Shown: positions 26,101 to 39,881 of the stretch, one piece after another | Position numbering within the stretch: the first letter of the stretch is position 1 | Layout: each line of letters opens with the position of its first letter | NCBI GenBank assembly: GCA_013400155.1 | Contig: VXBM01001914.1 | Span: 1-64,000 of the forward strand | DNA: 64,000 nucleotides | DNA from: Helopsaltes ochotensis | Taxonomy: Eukaryota > Chordata > Aves > Passeriformes > Locustellidae | Direction of reading: 5' to 3' | Notes under the pieces: generated by a model | The model's database searches: none | Seen by the model: only the letters and a program-made list of their open reading frames with translations | What the model was told of the DNA's origin: nothing | Translations under genes and position numbers: made by a program

Positions 26101-29100
26101 AAATAGTTAACAGAGCACTTTAAACATCTGCCAGCAAACATAGTCTACTATATACAGAAATTATCATTTCTCCATACTCTGAAATTCTGTAAAAATTGAT
26201 CTAAAATACGTTAACTTACAGAAAGCATCTTGAAGGATGCAATACTTAAATCTACTCCTTAAAAATCAATTTCACTGCTCTTTTTGATGGTATTCCATAG
26301 CATACACAATTACCATTCCACAGCATGATAATGAAGCTAATCTTCAAAGCACTACATAGATTTCATCGCCTCTTCTTGGTGAGCACGTCAGGAATGAGAT
26401 ATCCTCTCTTGGAAGACCCTGAAACTCCCATAGCTGTATTGCAGATAAGGCAGACTCTCCTCCTACAAAAATATAATCAACCAGTTCAATATGACAACAA
26501 TAAAAGAAGGGGTCCAAGAGGAGAGCATTTAAGCTGGATGTTCATGACGAGGAAATTCCTGGGCCTGCTCTCAAAAAAGTCATGATGTTGGGACCCAAAA
26601 TCAGTGTAGCCTGTTGGGTGGCATCCAGTCCTGCCATTGTTGTTAAGCCCTAAGGTAAGCTACACATCAGCTCCCACATGAGCACTCTCTTAGACATTCT
26701 TGCAACACAAGTCCCAAGAACAAGTTAGGATACGTCTTTCTGAGCGGGCAGGAAGCTAACTGTGTTCCAAAGAACAGTGGAACAAAGATATTTTATAAAT
26801 CTAATATATCCATGGGTTACCCATAGAGAGAGGTACATACACAGCTTATGCATTGCTCAGATAACTTCTATTTTAAAGTGCTAACAGCACAAACTTACCT
26901 ACAGTGGTATGAACTGTCTCTTAAAATACGTCACTTTTCTAAGATTGAATGTGCTGTGTGCTACACGTTTTTTTTTAAAAATTATAAATAACCTTTAGTA
27001 ACCGTTGCTCAGATTTTCTATAACTCTAGGAATTCAAGAGGTAAAGGAATTTGCCCCCAACTGTTTACTATATCCTGTGATGAGAATTACAGCGATTACT
27101 CATTTCTCTAGGGGGAAAAAAAACCCCAAACCTTGTATTCTTCACTGCTTAGGAACACACAACTTATTACAAGCATGTGATACTCCTTCTATCTACTTAA
27201 ATGAATTAGGAAGCTACTATAAAACCACTCGTCTTTTAATAGTTTTTTTAACCAATTGCTTGGCAGGAATAGTAGCTCACTTTCTTAAAGCAGATATCTA
27301 TTTCAGATGCAGCTGTTTCTCTCACATTCTATATTGCCTATAGAACAGAACATAGAAAACCTTAAATAGATCTCATTGATGTTAACAGTCCATTGACGTT
27401 AAATATCTTAAAAGGTAATACATGTATTTCTTTGATTTATTGTAATCTTTTATCTTAAAATGCTCTCAATTTTTATTCTTTATTTTGATCTCAAAACACT
27501 GATCCTTTTATATTATCTTTCTGGTTTTGAAGGTGACAAGGAAGTAAGTCTATAGTTGAAATTGGGTAAGTCTTAAAAACAAATACCCAAATCTGTAATG
27601 ATTTCTCTTTGAAGCACTACGACAGAAAAAACCCCTTTGTTTATTTAACAAGGAAAACTTACTTCTTTTTTCTAACAATTACAGAACTATTTTCCACTTT
27701 TTCCTCCCCATCCCCCCAAAAAAGCACAGCAAAGGAGGACCCTGGATGATGAACTAGGACAAGCTACCGGAGATGGCCGTAACAGCTCCTGCTGCCATTG
27801 CACACTGCTCCTCTCCAAGTTTCCTGCCTCCTGTAGTGAGGCAGCAGCACCTGCTACACCACTGTACTTTCCAAGAGCAGAAATAAAGTACAGCAGCACC
27901 AGTTCTGGGTGACTTTAAGGCTCTCTGTTACAAACTGTACTGAGCTGTCACAACACAAACTGAGTTACCCCGTCCTTGGAGAAAGTGGGGACTAGCTGAA
28001 GCAGGAAATAAACCAAATTAATCCCATGATCTGAACAGAGCCCCTATCACTTACTCTAATATGGAAGCTGTTAGTTCTAAATTATACATTCATTACCAAA
28101 AGACATCTCTGTCTTTGCTAAATGGAAACCACAGTAGTTGGACCAACTACACACAGGCTCATGTTGGAAAATGGGACTAGAACTAGACATTCATGTTCTG
28201 TGTCAGTAGAAAAGTCCGTTTTAGAAACAGTGCTGCTGAAATGTTAGATAATTATATAAGGCTGAAACTGCAACTAACAAATCCTCTCACAAATATAGAC
28301 ATGTCTACTTTAAATTAAATGTTAAGTGGGAAATATTTATAGTTTAAGTTGCACACTTCGCTACTTAATTATCATAATTTTAAAAAGAAGACACCTTTAA
28401 TTTCCTCCTCCAAAGAAGTTATTTACCTGATCTGTAGCTTGGGTGTCCCCAGTAGTCAGTTATGAGATTCTCATCCCACTGAATGTCAAGGACCTAGCAT
28501 TTGAAGGATGAGATTTCAACATCAGTTATTGACAACTTAACTTTGCCTCACCAAAGATAAACCAACCTTCATTCCCACTCAGGTCAGCTCATTGATTTCA
28601 CAGAAAACACATTTAGAAAGCAAAGCTGAATGCTTTCTGAAATTCCACCCATGAGATAAAAAGGGGGAAAAAAACCCCCAAACAGTAAAAAGGAGCTGAT
28701 ATAAAATGTTTGAGACTTCTTGATGCATGATGAATCAAGTATTTTTGTAAATTTGTGTGCAAAATAACAAGTGACTGAAATTACTGTTAACTGCTTGCTG
28801 AAATGATATAATCTCAAATACCCTACCTTTGCACTCTTCAAATACAGGACTCTGTTCTTTGACAAAACACCGAGTTTTATCCTTGTACCAGAGGTTGTAT
28901 TAGGAAAATAACAGTTCTGCTGAAAGAGTCTGAAAAAAAAATACACTTGCTGCTCTCAATATCCATGTTATAGTCACCATAACCAGTATTATGAGTAATA
29001 CTGAATTTGTTTTCTGTTTTATTCTTGTCCTACTTTGAGTTCAATGGAACTGTTTTCCATTCAAGTTTTGACTTTGTGTGAAGCCAGAATAGATTCTCAT

Positions 29101-32100
29101 CAACAGGACCTAATAAGCTTAAGAATAAATACTGTTCTTCAACTTCATTAAAAATAAGTTTGGATACACCAAAGCCCTCAGTTTTTATAATTTTGTATTG
29201 TTTAAAAAATAATTTAAAATTGTATCTGGTGAACACTATTCATAGCATTTATTCTGCAAAAAAGGACCAGAAAATATAAGCACTGTCTCCAGAATTAATT
29301 CTATTTTGTAATGACTTTATTGACATGCATTTCAATTTTTAGAAGTACACTGAAGCAACTGCCTCCTTTTCACTACTGCTGTTCCTGTTTGGAGTACACT
29401 AACAGTTCAAAAAGGTTTTTTTAACTGGTTTCTGACTTCTAATTATCCATTGCATTTATTTAAAACAATATCTTCATGTTTCCTACACGTATGAGGGGAC
29501 TAAACTACAGGCTTACACTTAAAAAAAAATTGATGCTCTTCCTATGTCACTGGAAGTTCTCAGCATCAGTACTCTCTACCAGGAGGGCACTGATAGGAAG
29601 TTAAACGTGTATGAAAATATGCAGAACAGGAGCCTCTGTTTCCAAACCCAAAGATACCACGGTAATATATTTGAGAAATTTGAAATCCATTTAATTCTGT
29701 AGGATTTTTAGCAAGACAAATTATATTGTTAAGGCTCCTCAGATCATATATGCATCTAGAAAGATGCAAGCAATCCAGTAATTTAATTAATAATTTGTCT
29801 AACGAAGCAGACAGATATTATCAAAAGAGTCTTGATTTGTGTACCACTGAAAAGGCTGAAAAACTGTACTCTACCTGATAAGAAGCATTTGGCTGTTGGT
29901 TTTTTCCCCAAATTATCATTTATTTGGCTGCTGCTTGGAACACCAAACCCATTGCCAGTTAGAGAATCCCCACAGTTTGCAATGAGAATACAAGAAATTC
30001 AAGTGCCTGTTTAAATATTCACAATTATTTTATTAATTTACTGCTAATAGTTCTTATTGAATGTATGTTGCATACAGCTCCCATACAGAATATGACTAGA
30101 AGCCAACTTGTTCTATGAAGTCATTATTAAGTTCTAAAAATAATTGGGTGTCTTGAAAAAAAATAAACACTACATACAGAAACCATTAGTCTAAAATTAA
30201 GTCCTGGTCAGGTGTTACAATGCCAAGATTTAATGACATGTTTTAGAAAAAATAAAATTAAAATAAAGTTTAAAAAATTCCAAAGCTATTTTTTAAAGTA
30301 GAAAATTTTCCAAGTTGTGAAAACTTAACTGTGACTGCCTTTTTACTGCCTCTGAATGACTTGAGACTTAATAACTAACATTCTGATTCAAAACAAAAAC
30401 TCAGGCTTAGCAAAATCTTGAATTTATATAATAAACACATACAAAAAGTCTGAAAAAGCACACAGCAAAAGGGAATTGTGTAATTAAGATCATAACCTCC
30501 ATCGACAGCTACTCCAGAGATAATAAACAGTGCTAGAATTATTTTCCAGACTATTTCCCTCTACTCATAAGTATGTTTGCTCCTACATGTGCCTTTTAAT
30601 TTCAACACACTTCATGTGTCAAATGATCAACACAAAGGCTCTGACAGGACACAGTATATATGCTAATGTAAATGAAATGCCAGCATACCACTCCCAAGTA
30701 AGTATAATTTAAGAAAACTTACCCAGACTTGAAAAAGCACCCTTGAGCTGCATCAGTGCTAACTCCCAAATGAAGACTCTTCCTGGCAAATAAGTGAGCT
30801 TTCTTCAGATTATTCTGTGGCACAGGCTCCTCCAAATGGCAGAATGAATGTATTGCCATTATTGAAAATTTACAGATCATCTGAAGCAATTCAACTGAAA
30901 GCAAGTAATACAGCAACTTTAATTTTTGTAAAGTTACTGAAAATGCTTTACTTAGTTTTCAAGAACTTGTTACTTAACAATAGCATTTAAAACACATAAA
31001 GGACATGTATATGTAGTGATTGATAAAGTATAAATGAATTCATTAAACCAGATGGACAGTTCCTATAAGCATAGATGCCCAGATAAGAAACTTCCATTTT
31101 ATACTACTGCAGAGCACTATTTCAATACATTTTAGGGATGTTTATTATACATAATATATTTTTTCTCTTAGAAGAAGCTTTCACTTGGATATCTATAATG
31201 ATACATGTATTTTTGCAGAACATTCGCTTGTAATATAGAATTACCTTCAAGTAGTTCAAGTTACTCCTTCCAGCATGAATTATTTTGTAGCTAAAACCAC
31301 CAAATGTCATCTACCACCATTTTACTAATAGAGACGGCTTCAGAAGTCTTCAAGTTTCTCACAGCTTTCTCTGATTTTACAGAACGTATGCAGTATTTTA
31401 CTTGGGATGCTTACTTGAGGGCAAGATGAATCACACATTCTAGAGGCATAATCTGATGAGCATCTATTCTGGTAAAATGCCAGTTCAAAGAGAGAAGACC
31501 CTGCTGCTGCTTGTTCTGATCCTTGGATCACGAACCCATCTCCTGGTAAAGCCACCCACTGGACCAGAGTGAGGAACTAGCTTGGGTTAGAAATTGCTGC
31601 TTGCTACAGACCCCTCTCGAAGTCAGAATCGATTTTCTGAATCAAGTCACTGCATGATGGCACAAATTACTGTGCTAATACAACAGGAGGGAAAGTGAGG
31701 GAACAAGACCAAACAGCTAATTGCAGCTACAAATGTCAGCACTTAAGAAACTGCTGTTGTCACCGGAGAGTAAATTCCAAGGTAAATCACAGCTCTGCCA
31801 CTGGAAACAGCACAGCGTACTACTGGACTGCTTTAACTTTCAGTTCCACCTCTGCATCACTGATCACCCTCCCCACAGTGGCATAAAAAATGATGACTTG
31901 TAGAGCCTCACCAAAATTGCCTGGGGTGCAATTTCCTGCCGAAGGCCATACACTGCATGTTTAAGGTGGGATAAACTAAACAGGACGGTCTGCAAATTCC
32001 AGCTCTGTTCTTTGTGTTCAGTTTAAAAGTACAGTATGTACAGCACTTGACAGCTTCCGGTCTTCTGGCACAGCATCTCATCCTAACAAGATGCATTCTT

Positions 32101-35100
32101 CTTAGCAGATCAGCCACTTCATCCTTTAGAACCACTAAATGAATGAATAGCTTCAAGTCCTTGTGACTTAGAAGACTTTAGCACTTTATTCTACTATTCG
32201 GTCTTTTGCTTCTCTAATCCCATAATCAGATAACATTCAATCAACATTATTTAAAAAGAATAAAATGCCCACAACATCCTTGGGGTGAAGAGCAGCATAA
32301 AGAAAAAACTTCACTCCTTCTTAGCACCTCTCATTCCTTTTAATTGCTTTCTATACTCCCTAAAAGCCCAAGAGACCTGCCAGGTCCTTAACACATTACT
32401 TGTGATGTTACAGTACTCCTTGTATTTTTAAATACAAGCACACAACCAAGTGTTTTTCTGAAATACACTGCTACCAGTAAGACATGACAACAACTATAGC
32501 CTGTTACTGAGAATACTTTAAATATTGGGAGGTTTAAAATGTTACATAAAAACATTTCCAATTGCATGCAAGTGAAAGTGATTTGCCTTTCACAGACAGC
32601 AGTTTCGAGATTTACTCTCAACTTCTTAAAGGTAAGGAATTAGCAATACTAAATGAGAACAGTTATAGAAGTATCAATGGGTACAAATTGTATACAGACA
32701 CAGGAAGAGAATCCATATGATTCCCTGCACATGAGAAGGATTATTGTTTATTAAACTCAACCAGCTGTGTCTCAGCATACTCAGATTCTACACAGTATAT
32801 TCTAAAAGTGGGAGGGTTTGTTGGGGTGGTAGGGGGTTTGGGATTTTTTTTTTTAATATAAGCATGCCCTCACACATTGAGTCCTTGCTTTGGAAAGTTT
32901 TTAGGGCCTCAAGCCTTTCTTAGGCCGCTAACCTGAAGTGATGCCTTTGTTACCATAGTCTCAGTACTAGTAGTACCCGAATTATGCAGAGTAAGCTTAA
33001 ATCCATTCACACACCTCAATTGCACATAAAGCATCAAATTTTCAGGCACTCTACTCTGGACTAATTCTAGAACAAGTCAACTGTATGCTAGGAAAGAATT
33101 CCTATGCAAGGGATTCAATCTGACATAAAATTGTACACGAAGAATTTGAAGCAATACACAAAAAAGACATGGGTGTATTCCTCTTACCGTTTTAGATCTT
33201 AAACTTGGGTCAAATCTGCAACTCCATGCTACAACATGATGCAATTAGGTAAAATAATGGCAGTGACTTACTAGAATTTAGCTTATCCAACTAATGGATT
33301 TTTTTATAAAGGAAGTATGTATTTGCATAACACAAGTGTGATAATCAAAAATCATTCTAGTTAGAACAGGCCTCAGAGGTCATCTAGTTCAATCTCTGCT
33401 CAAAGCAGCATTAATATGTGAATACTCATTAATGATACAAGTTGTACTCTTAACCTTGCAGACCACTAATCGCATGTAATCCTTAATCAAATGCACTCAA
33501 CTGCCTTTGATAGGATTACTTATCTGCAGAAGGGTTTGTGGGACCAGTCACTTGCCACACATTATTCCTAAGCATGGAACATTATAGCACTTCCAGCTGT
33601 ACTCAGAACCAGTACCACGCTTGCATTTCACTTTAAGTGTCTTCTAATCAGGTACAGTTATGAGAGCAGTTTTCCAAGGAGACCACTGTACAGGGGTAGA
33701 TTTTGGTAGATGACAAAAGGATGGAGTGAAGTAGAGGGTGATGAACCCCTAAGCAAGGTAGAAGCACAGGGCTGGGTCCTGGTTCAGGTGGTTCACAGGT
33801 TGATGAATGTAGGATTGAGTTCCTGCTCTCTGAGGTATCTGTAATACCTATAAACCTAAAACATATCTATAAAGAGAAATTAACACCACTGGCACCAATA
33901 GTCCTTTAGATATCAATGTCAGTGACCAAATTTCAGCAGAGTAGTTTTGGGAACCTCTGCTTTAGTACTGCCATTTTGTTTTGTTCCTCCAGTTTTGCTC
34001 TAAGGACCTCCATTTTGGATTTGTATTTAAGTTTACACCTTTATTTCATGCATGAAATATGGGAAAACATTGTTAATTAAAAAAAAAAACAAAACCTCAC
34101 TGAAACAATCCACAATTAATAGTAAAAAAAGTTAAAATGTTCTATAAAACCATGGTTACCCAATGACACAAGCTGACTTACAAAATAAATTTGCTTTGTA
34201 TTAGTTCAGTAATATCCTCTGTTCTGAAGCCTGAAATACAGTGACACTTTATCTATGCTGTGTGACAATATGTGAACTCTGCCAAACAAACTAAATAAAG
34301 TTCATCTTCTCAACAATGATTTAATTTGAACATTTAACACCTGCTATTGTAAGTAACTTCAAATATTAATACTGTGGACACAACTGTAAACAATATAGGC
34401 ACTATTTAAGTGGTGACAACAGCATCAAGAAATAAATAGCAGAATATGTAGGGAAAAAAAGGAACTTACTTTAGCAGCTTTGTTAACCTTGGTCTCAGGA
34501 CCGTTCAAAAGGCATTTTAAAACACTGGGTTCTGGGGTATTTTTAAATACACGGAAAACCTTTTAAATTCTACAGTTCCAGACATTATTTACATGCGTTC
34601 CCCAAGCATTCATTAGCAGCCACTGCTGTTTGCTAGGTTGCATAGAGGGCCTGTCCCTATCTGACCTCTTTCACTTAAATTACAGGATTATCCAAGAACT
34701 TTCTCTTACATATCCACAAAAAGAGTTAAATTTCCCACCAGTGTGTAAGTGGCAGAAATTAGGTCCCAGGATGGTGCACCCATATCAACCACAAAGTCAT
34801 GAAAGAAAGGGACATGGTTCAAAGATGCAGCAAGAGACAACAATCAAGCCAGCAATGCTAAAGCCAAAAATGAGAGTCAAACTTTCAGATTCAAACTGAC
34901 AGACCACCTTCACCAGCAAATTTCTACCTTAGATATCTTTATTTTATACTTGCATTAAGAAACTTCAATATTTTTTCTGATTAATAAAGGTAATTGATTT
35001 TACTAAATATTTAAGCTCCCTTTTAACAATAAACTACATTGATTTTATGTTATAGAATGAAAAAAAAAATTACTTCAGAATAGTTTTTTGCAACAAAACT

Positions 35101-37006
35101 AACTGCATTTCTATGTTTGCAACCTTTTATAGGAGTGTAATGTTTGGCATTCTAGTTGAGAAAGGAAGGTCAACACCTGACTACCAAGCAACAAGTCCCT
35201 GTCTGTGCACCCCGTGTGACGGAAGAGAGAACAAATTGTAAGGAGATGCTCCGTGGTATGTTGCTAACACAGGTATGCCCACACCTTGCTAGGTGTTGCT
35301 GCCATGTAAAAAGCAGATAATTGGTTTTGAGTTTTGGCCAAGGTGCAAAATTACTTTACTGAAAACTTTAACTAGAAAAAAAAAAAAAACAAAACAAAAA
35401 AAAAAAAAAAAGAAAAAAGACAAAAAAAAAAAAAAAAAGAGAGTTGTGTCAATTATACTATATTGTGTACAGAGAACAACACCAGCACACCGCAAAATTT
35501 CTGCATTAGCACACCACAGGTTATATCAAAATTACCAGTGTGGCTAGTTAGTAATATTTCTGATATAAGGAAAACGCACTGTCAGGCTGAAAAGGACAAT
35601 TACAGCCATTCCCTTCCATTCTAAAGACAAAGGTAGAAATGATGCTTTATACAGAACAAGTACTGAACATTACCATCGCTTTGGTACATATCTCTAATTT
35701 TCAAGTACAAAGAAAGGTTGAGAGATTGACAGGGCAAAGGACATACAATTAGATGCACTTAACAGGCCAATGGGTTGCAACACTTGAGAATGAGAGGGGT
35801 GCTAAATTTACATCAGCAAACCAGAACTCAGCAATATTTTGTTTCAGCTAGAAGTTGAACTATTGATATTTTAGGCTAGAGGGAAAAAGGTAATCGTTTT
35901 TGGTCATCACCATGACCCCACTCATCCATTCCCCACACCCCCTGCCAACAGAGGGTCCAAGAATTACAGAAAAAAAAAAAACAACTTTAAAAGCAGTTTG
36001 GAGATTTAAAAAAAGAATTTATTTAGAAAAGGGGAGTGGTCTCCAGGCCCAAAATGTCTCCTTTTTGAGGGTGAAGAAATACATGCATTCTTACAGCAAC
36101 TAGCATGATAGCAAAATCATGATGTGGTGATTTAGCACAAGCAAATAAAAACTGCCCTATAAAAATATCTATGTCCTACACCTTAATAAAGACAAATTAT
36201 TTTCTTTCATTAGCCCTACCTAATGAATAACTTCATATACAAATAAATTTTTCAGACATAAAAAAAAAAAAAACAAAACAACAACCAAACAGAAACACCA
36301 CAAGATAATTCAGAGACAGGAAAGATTTTGCAAGGGCTTTAAACTCACACAGAATTAGTCCTACCAACTTTAACAAACTCGCTAGGCTCATATAACTCTG
36401 AAAAATCAGGGAAGTATGCAATATGCTGGCAATTCCAGAAAGAGGAGATGGGACAGGCATTTTAAACTCTTCAGAATAAGCATCAGCCTTTCTTTGCATT
36501 TACACAGCGCTAACTCGAAAGAGATGATAGAAGCTGGAGCCTCTGTTCACTCATACTGTAAAGGGGCTGTAACAATACCAGAATCCTTACAGAGGACATT
36601 TTAACCAAATGGGATCGCAGAAAGCAAAACCCTTCAAGACTAAGTAAGGGAAGAACCATAACATAATGGTGATAAAATGTAGCTCAAGTGCTTCAATACC
36701 AGAGGAGAAAGTCCCTAATGTACAGGTAATGCTACGTCAGTATAAGTTTAAATAGGTAAGGAAGAATGGATAATCTGTCACTTTAAACTTTGCAAAAAGG
36801 GATCACTGCTCTTTTTTCATTTGTCAGTACCAACTGCATTTTACAAACTTAGAATCAGTCTACTTGAAAAGACTCCTTCCTTCTGTACCAGAATACATGA
36901 GAAATATCTTGAAGAACATGATGGAGTGCAAAAAGAACTGGCGAATTTCTTGGACAGTGGGTGCGTTACTTAATATTCCCTGCTCTGCTAACATAGGAAC
37001 TGGATT
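23027..37006 (-). CDS. Putative unidentified multi-exon gene (chained candidate exons)
   Basis: Twelve short open segments with splice-like flanks on the minus strand can be joined without a phase break, in transcript order: 36889-37006, 34182-34230, 33188-33215, 31415-31558, 30723-30880, 29875-29933, 29034-29142, 28827-28929, 28427-28493, 25355-25394, 24185-24227, 23027-23155. The phases chain as 0>1>2>0>0>2>1>2>0>1>2>0>0. The conceptual protein has several Cys and NxS/T sites (PNTTSG), which would fit an extracellular protein. I recognise no family. Caution: I chose among alternative acceptors to make phases fit, small exons are weak, and neither a start codon nor a stop is secured. The gene's start could be the 41.6-42.3 kb island (inference). 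Confidence 0.35.
28427..28493 (-). CDS. Candidate exon, QWDENLITDYWG segment
   Basis: The acceptor AAATGCTAG and strong donor CAG|GTAAAT enclose 22 codons, the only frame without stops (VLDIQWDENLITDYWG, HPSYRS). It is separated from the preceding candidate exon by only 333 bp. Confidence 0.4.
28827..28929 (-). CDS. Candidate exon, PNTTSG segment
   Basis: The acceptor is excellent (nine T then CAG) and the donor is AAG|GTAGGG. The 34 codons include QNCYFPNTTSG (an N-glycosylation sequon) and LGVLSKNRVLYLKSAK. It joins the 28427 exon in phase 0. Confidence 0.4.
29034..29142 (-). CDS. Candidate exon, EEQYLFLSLLG segment
   Basis: The acceptor TTATTTTTAATGAAG is modest and the donor is AAA|GTAGGA. 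It encodes VDENLFWLHTKSKLEWKTV. Phase 2 out matches the strong acceptor of the next candidate exon at 28929. Confidence 0.33.
30723..30880 (-). CDS. Candidate exon, 52 codons
   Basis: The donor TGG|GTAAGT is strong. The acceptor is either GCTTCAG (used here, phase 0) or TTTCAG 21 bases upstream (30901), which also keeps the frame open. Peptide includes FCHLEEPVPQNN, KKAHLFARKSLHLGVS. No other frame is open. Confidence 0.4.
31415..31558 (-). CDS. Candidate exon, 48 codons, Cys-rich end
   Basis: The acceptor TCTGGTCCAG and donor CAA|GTAAGC flank exactly 48 codons, the only open frame (WVALPGDGFVIQG at the start, CDSSCPQ at the end). It is one of the two best exon-like segments in the left half. 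Confidence 0.4.
33368..33560 (-). mobile_element. Possible ancient CR1-like fragment
   Basis: GGTCATCTAGTTCAATCTCTGC resembles the reverse complement of the CR1 3' region (CATCTAGTTCCAACCCC). The following ~170 bp are too diverged to place. Confidence 0.4.
35376..35438. repeat. Interrupted poly(A) tract
   Basis: 63 bp almost entirely A, broken by single C and G bases. It is the longest homopolymer-like tract in the window. The upstream sequence shows no recognisable retrocopy. CR1 does not leave poly(A), so it is either a simple repeat or the tail of a very old retrocopy. Confidence 0.9.
36889..37006 (-). CDS. Candidate exon 1 of chain (minus-strand unidentified gene)
   Basis: The acceptor ATCTTGCCTGCAG precedes 39 open codons (begins NPVPMLAEQGILS, contains VQEIRQFFLHS), ending at the donor G|GTACAG. 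It is amphipathic and helix-like. The frame stays open for a few codons past the donor. Confidence 0.3.
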
Positions 37007-37009
37007 CTG

Positions 37010-39880
37010 CAGGCAAGATATTTAGATTTTTTTTTCCAAGATTCACAAGGGTTCAACCTTAACTAATATGTTTGATTATCACTTCTTTTTTCAAGAAAAC
37101 AAAACAGCCTTTAAAGTTACTTTGAAGACAGAATGAAACAACTAAGATTTTTTTTAGAAGTGTCACTATATCAATTATTGTTTACTTGCATAGATATTTG
37201 ATATTCCTTTCCCTTTTATAAACACACACAAGAGTGATAGCACCTTTTACACCATCCCAGTTTTCCTAATTTCTTGTACAACACTGTCTTCAGCAGCTAT
37301 TGCTATTCTCAAAATGACTGAAATAGTGATTGAAAATCACTATTCTCAAAATGAACGAAACTTTACTGATAATACAGGTTGGAATTCTGCTGTAAGTCAA
37401 TCAGTTAAACCTAAAACCACCTTAGAAATTCCAGACTTTCATATGGAGGAAGAGAAAACCAGTATAAAGGCCTAACAAAAAGCAGAGTCAAATATAACCT
37501 GCCTTAAAAGAGCAATTAATGTACGAAACCAGCACATCACATTTGGGCAAGTATTAACTATTTATTCATTTAAATTCAAAACACTTGGCTGCTACAATCC
37601 TTCTTACCTTGTAAGTCTCTTAAGCAATGCAACTCCAAACTTTCACATCAGTTTTTCAAGTCCTTAACATCAAGCTAGCCAGTATCTTTGCCACTTCAGA
37701 GACATGAATTTTAACTGTCTTATATTACCTCATGCTGAGTCCCAGCCAAATCTTTCCATCAACGTTAAGCTGTATTTTCTATTTTTGCTAACTTTCACAA
37801 GAGTAGCAATGCAACACCACAATGCCACAGAAAGATAACCTAACTACTGGAAGATTCCTAAGGACACAAATGCACAGGATAACCACCATATCAGATACCG
37901 TATCATATGAGATACCATCCAGCTTTCCACACGTTTCAGAAACATTTCATCATTGATATTTTCCCACTAGAAATATTTCTGAACATAAATAACTTCTGAA
38001 AACACAAGAGATACTAAGTTAACTCTTGGCTATTGTTCCTTACTAGAATGGGGTCAGAAGCCTATGGGGTGTAGGAAATGAAAGTAAAATAACTTTAAGA
38101 ACAGTATGAAAATAAAGGAAGTATTTTGAAGGCCAGCTGCAATTCCTAAATGAAAATTTTTGTAGTGATTTCTGAGAGCACTACATCAGGTGTCAAGTGT
38201 TCAGCTTCTCTCTTTCTACACAGCAAAAAATGCACTCTTGTTAAGGATGACAAAATAAGAGGCACTCTTATAAGAGCCAAGAAGAAAAAAGAAGTCTACC
38301 TTTACCTCAGAGCAATATATAGAGTTCTCCTGTTCTGTCAAGGCTACAGGCACCATAGCAGGGAAAAAAATGCAGCACTTCTTTTTTTTCCCTGTACTTT
38401 TGAAAATGAGTCATAAAATATAAGAGGTTTTTGCTCCAAAAAAATTAAACAGGCAGCAGTTGACAAAAAAACCTGGCCTCTTACTTTAGCTACTGATTTT
38501 AGAATCTCTGTCTTAGAAAATCTCTGTCTCCCTCCCTTTGGTTAAAGTACTGAAAGCAATAGCCAAAGCATACTATGTAGACATATCAAAATCAGTAATG
38601 TTACTAATTTGTGGGCTTAAAAATAGTTGAGGAATGTAAGAAAGTTTACAATCACAGTCACCTTGACTTCATATACAAAAAAAAAATCACCTAAGTGAGA
38701 CAATGGCTTTCTTGTGGTCTGTACTTGAAAAACAGAACATAATATATTTAGGCATAAAACAGAGAAAAAGAGGTACATATTTAGTTACTTTATTATTCAT
38801 ACATTAAAATTTAAACCTGCAAAGTGCCATTTTGGAAAAAGGTTAGGTTTTGGAAAAAGGAGGAAAGTCAAACAAAAGTAAAATCCAAGAAATAAAACCT
38901 TCAGAGCAAAAGTTTTCAGCTGGTACCTCCTACTCCATTCTCAGTTTCTCAGGGACCATCATGCAGCAACAACATGGTTAGAATTGAGCAGCCAGCGGGG
39001 TGTAATTTGCATGTGAAAATATTTTTAGAAGACACACATGAATAGCATATGCTCTCAGCCTGAGTACAATTTTCTAAATATATGCCCTGAATATTGTTTC
39101 CACAACATTCCTAACCATGTTTCAGATAATGGTTTCTTGTACAGACATATTACTCTTTGAAAGCAGGATATGTATATATCAAGCCTTAAACAACACTCAT
39201 TTCAAGAGTTCATCTTGGGGTTTGGAGGGAGACTCTGAGTCTTCACTGTGTCCGTGTCATCACAAAGTTGGCAAATTAGGTTTGAACAGAGCGCAATAAG
39301 AGAATGACTCTTTGATTCAGGAAGTTAAATCAGACATGTATGTCCATTCATTTGCCTAACCAAAGGAGCTTTAAAAATTTTATCTTAAAACCCTCCTAAT
39401 TCTTTCTATGTTACGAAAAAAGTTTCAAAAGGTAGATGGAAATTGATAAAGCAAGAAATAAGACATGTGCTCATGCACTGTTAGTTAAATCAAAGCCAAA
39501 TCTAGTCAAATCAACACAACATGCAAGACAAAACGCCATTTGAGCAAACAGCAGTCTAACTAGATCCCAAAGTCATTACCAGTCCACATCTGGAACACTC
39601 AATTCCTAGTGACTAGAGCTGGCATCATGTTGCTATTATTAATATAGGACTGTTTTGTTCAGGACAAATGAAGTTCCATGGTAAAATGAGATGAAAAACC
39701 TCGGTTTCTTTTCTTTGCCAACACACAAATTCTATTGCTCAAGCATATGGAAAAACTCTGGTTCTGGATTCCATCTTTGGCACAAGCTTTCCTTTAATCA
39801 ACTTGAATGTCAGGGAGGAAAAAAGAAAGGACACCAGTAAATCCTAGTGCAGTACTTAGGGGTATATTAAAAATACCTGA
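37010..39880. other. No firmly supported gene
   Basis: Weak minus-strand exon-like bits near 37.59 kb and 38.48 kb have donor sites but poor acceptors. There is a short repeated motif (CTATTCTCAAAATGA) at about 37304 and 37342 flanking a small hairpin (ATAGTGATTGAAAATCACTAT). Otherwise AT-rich. Confidence 0.45.
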
Positions 39881-39881
39881 A

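Noticed and set aside
34470..34559. Minus-strand exon-like segment (30 codons, KNTPEPSVLKCLLNG) with a perfect AAA|GTAAGT donor
   Set aside because: Its outgoing phase (0) does not join the next candidate exon (34182-34230, which needs phase 1), and its acceptor is poor. It may be an alternative exon, so it is left out of the chain.
35289..35547. Opposed frames with poly-Phe or poly-Lys
   Set aside because: Produced by the interrupted poly(A) tract at 35376-35438.
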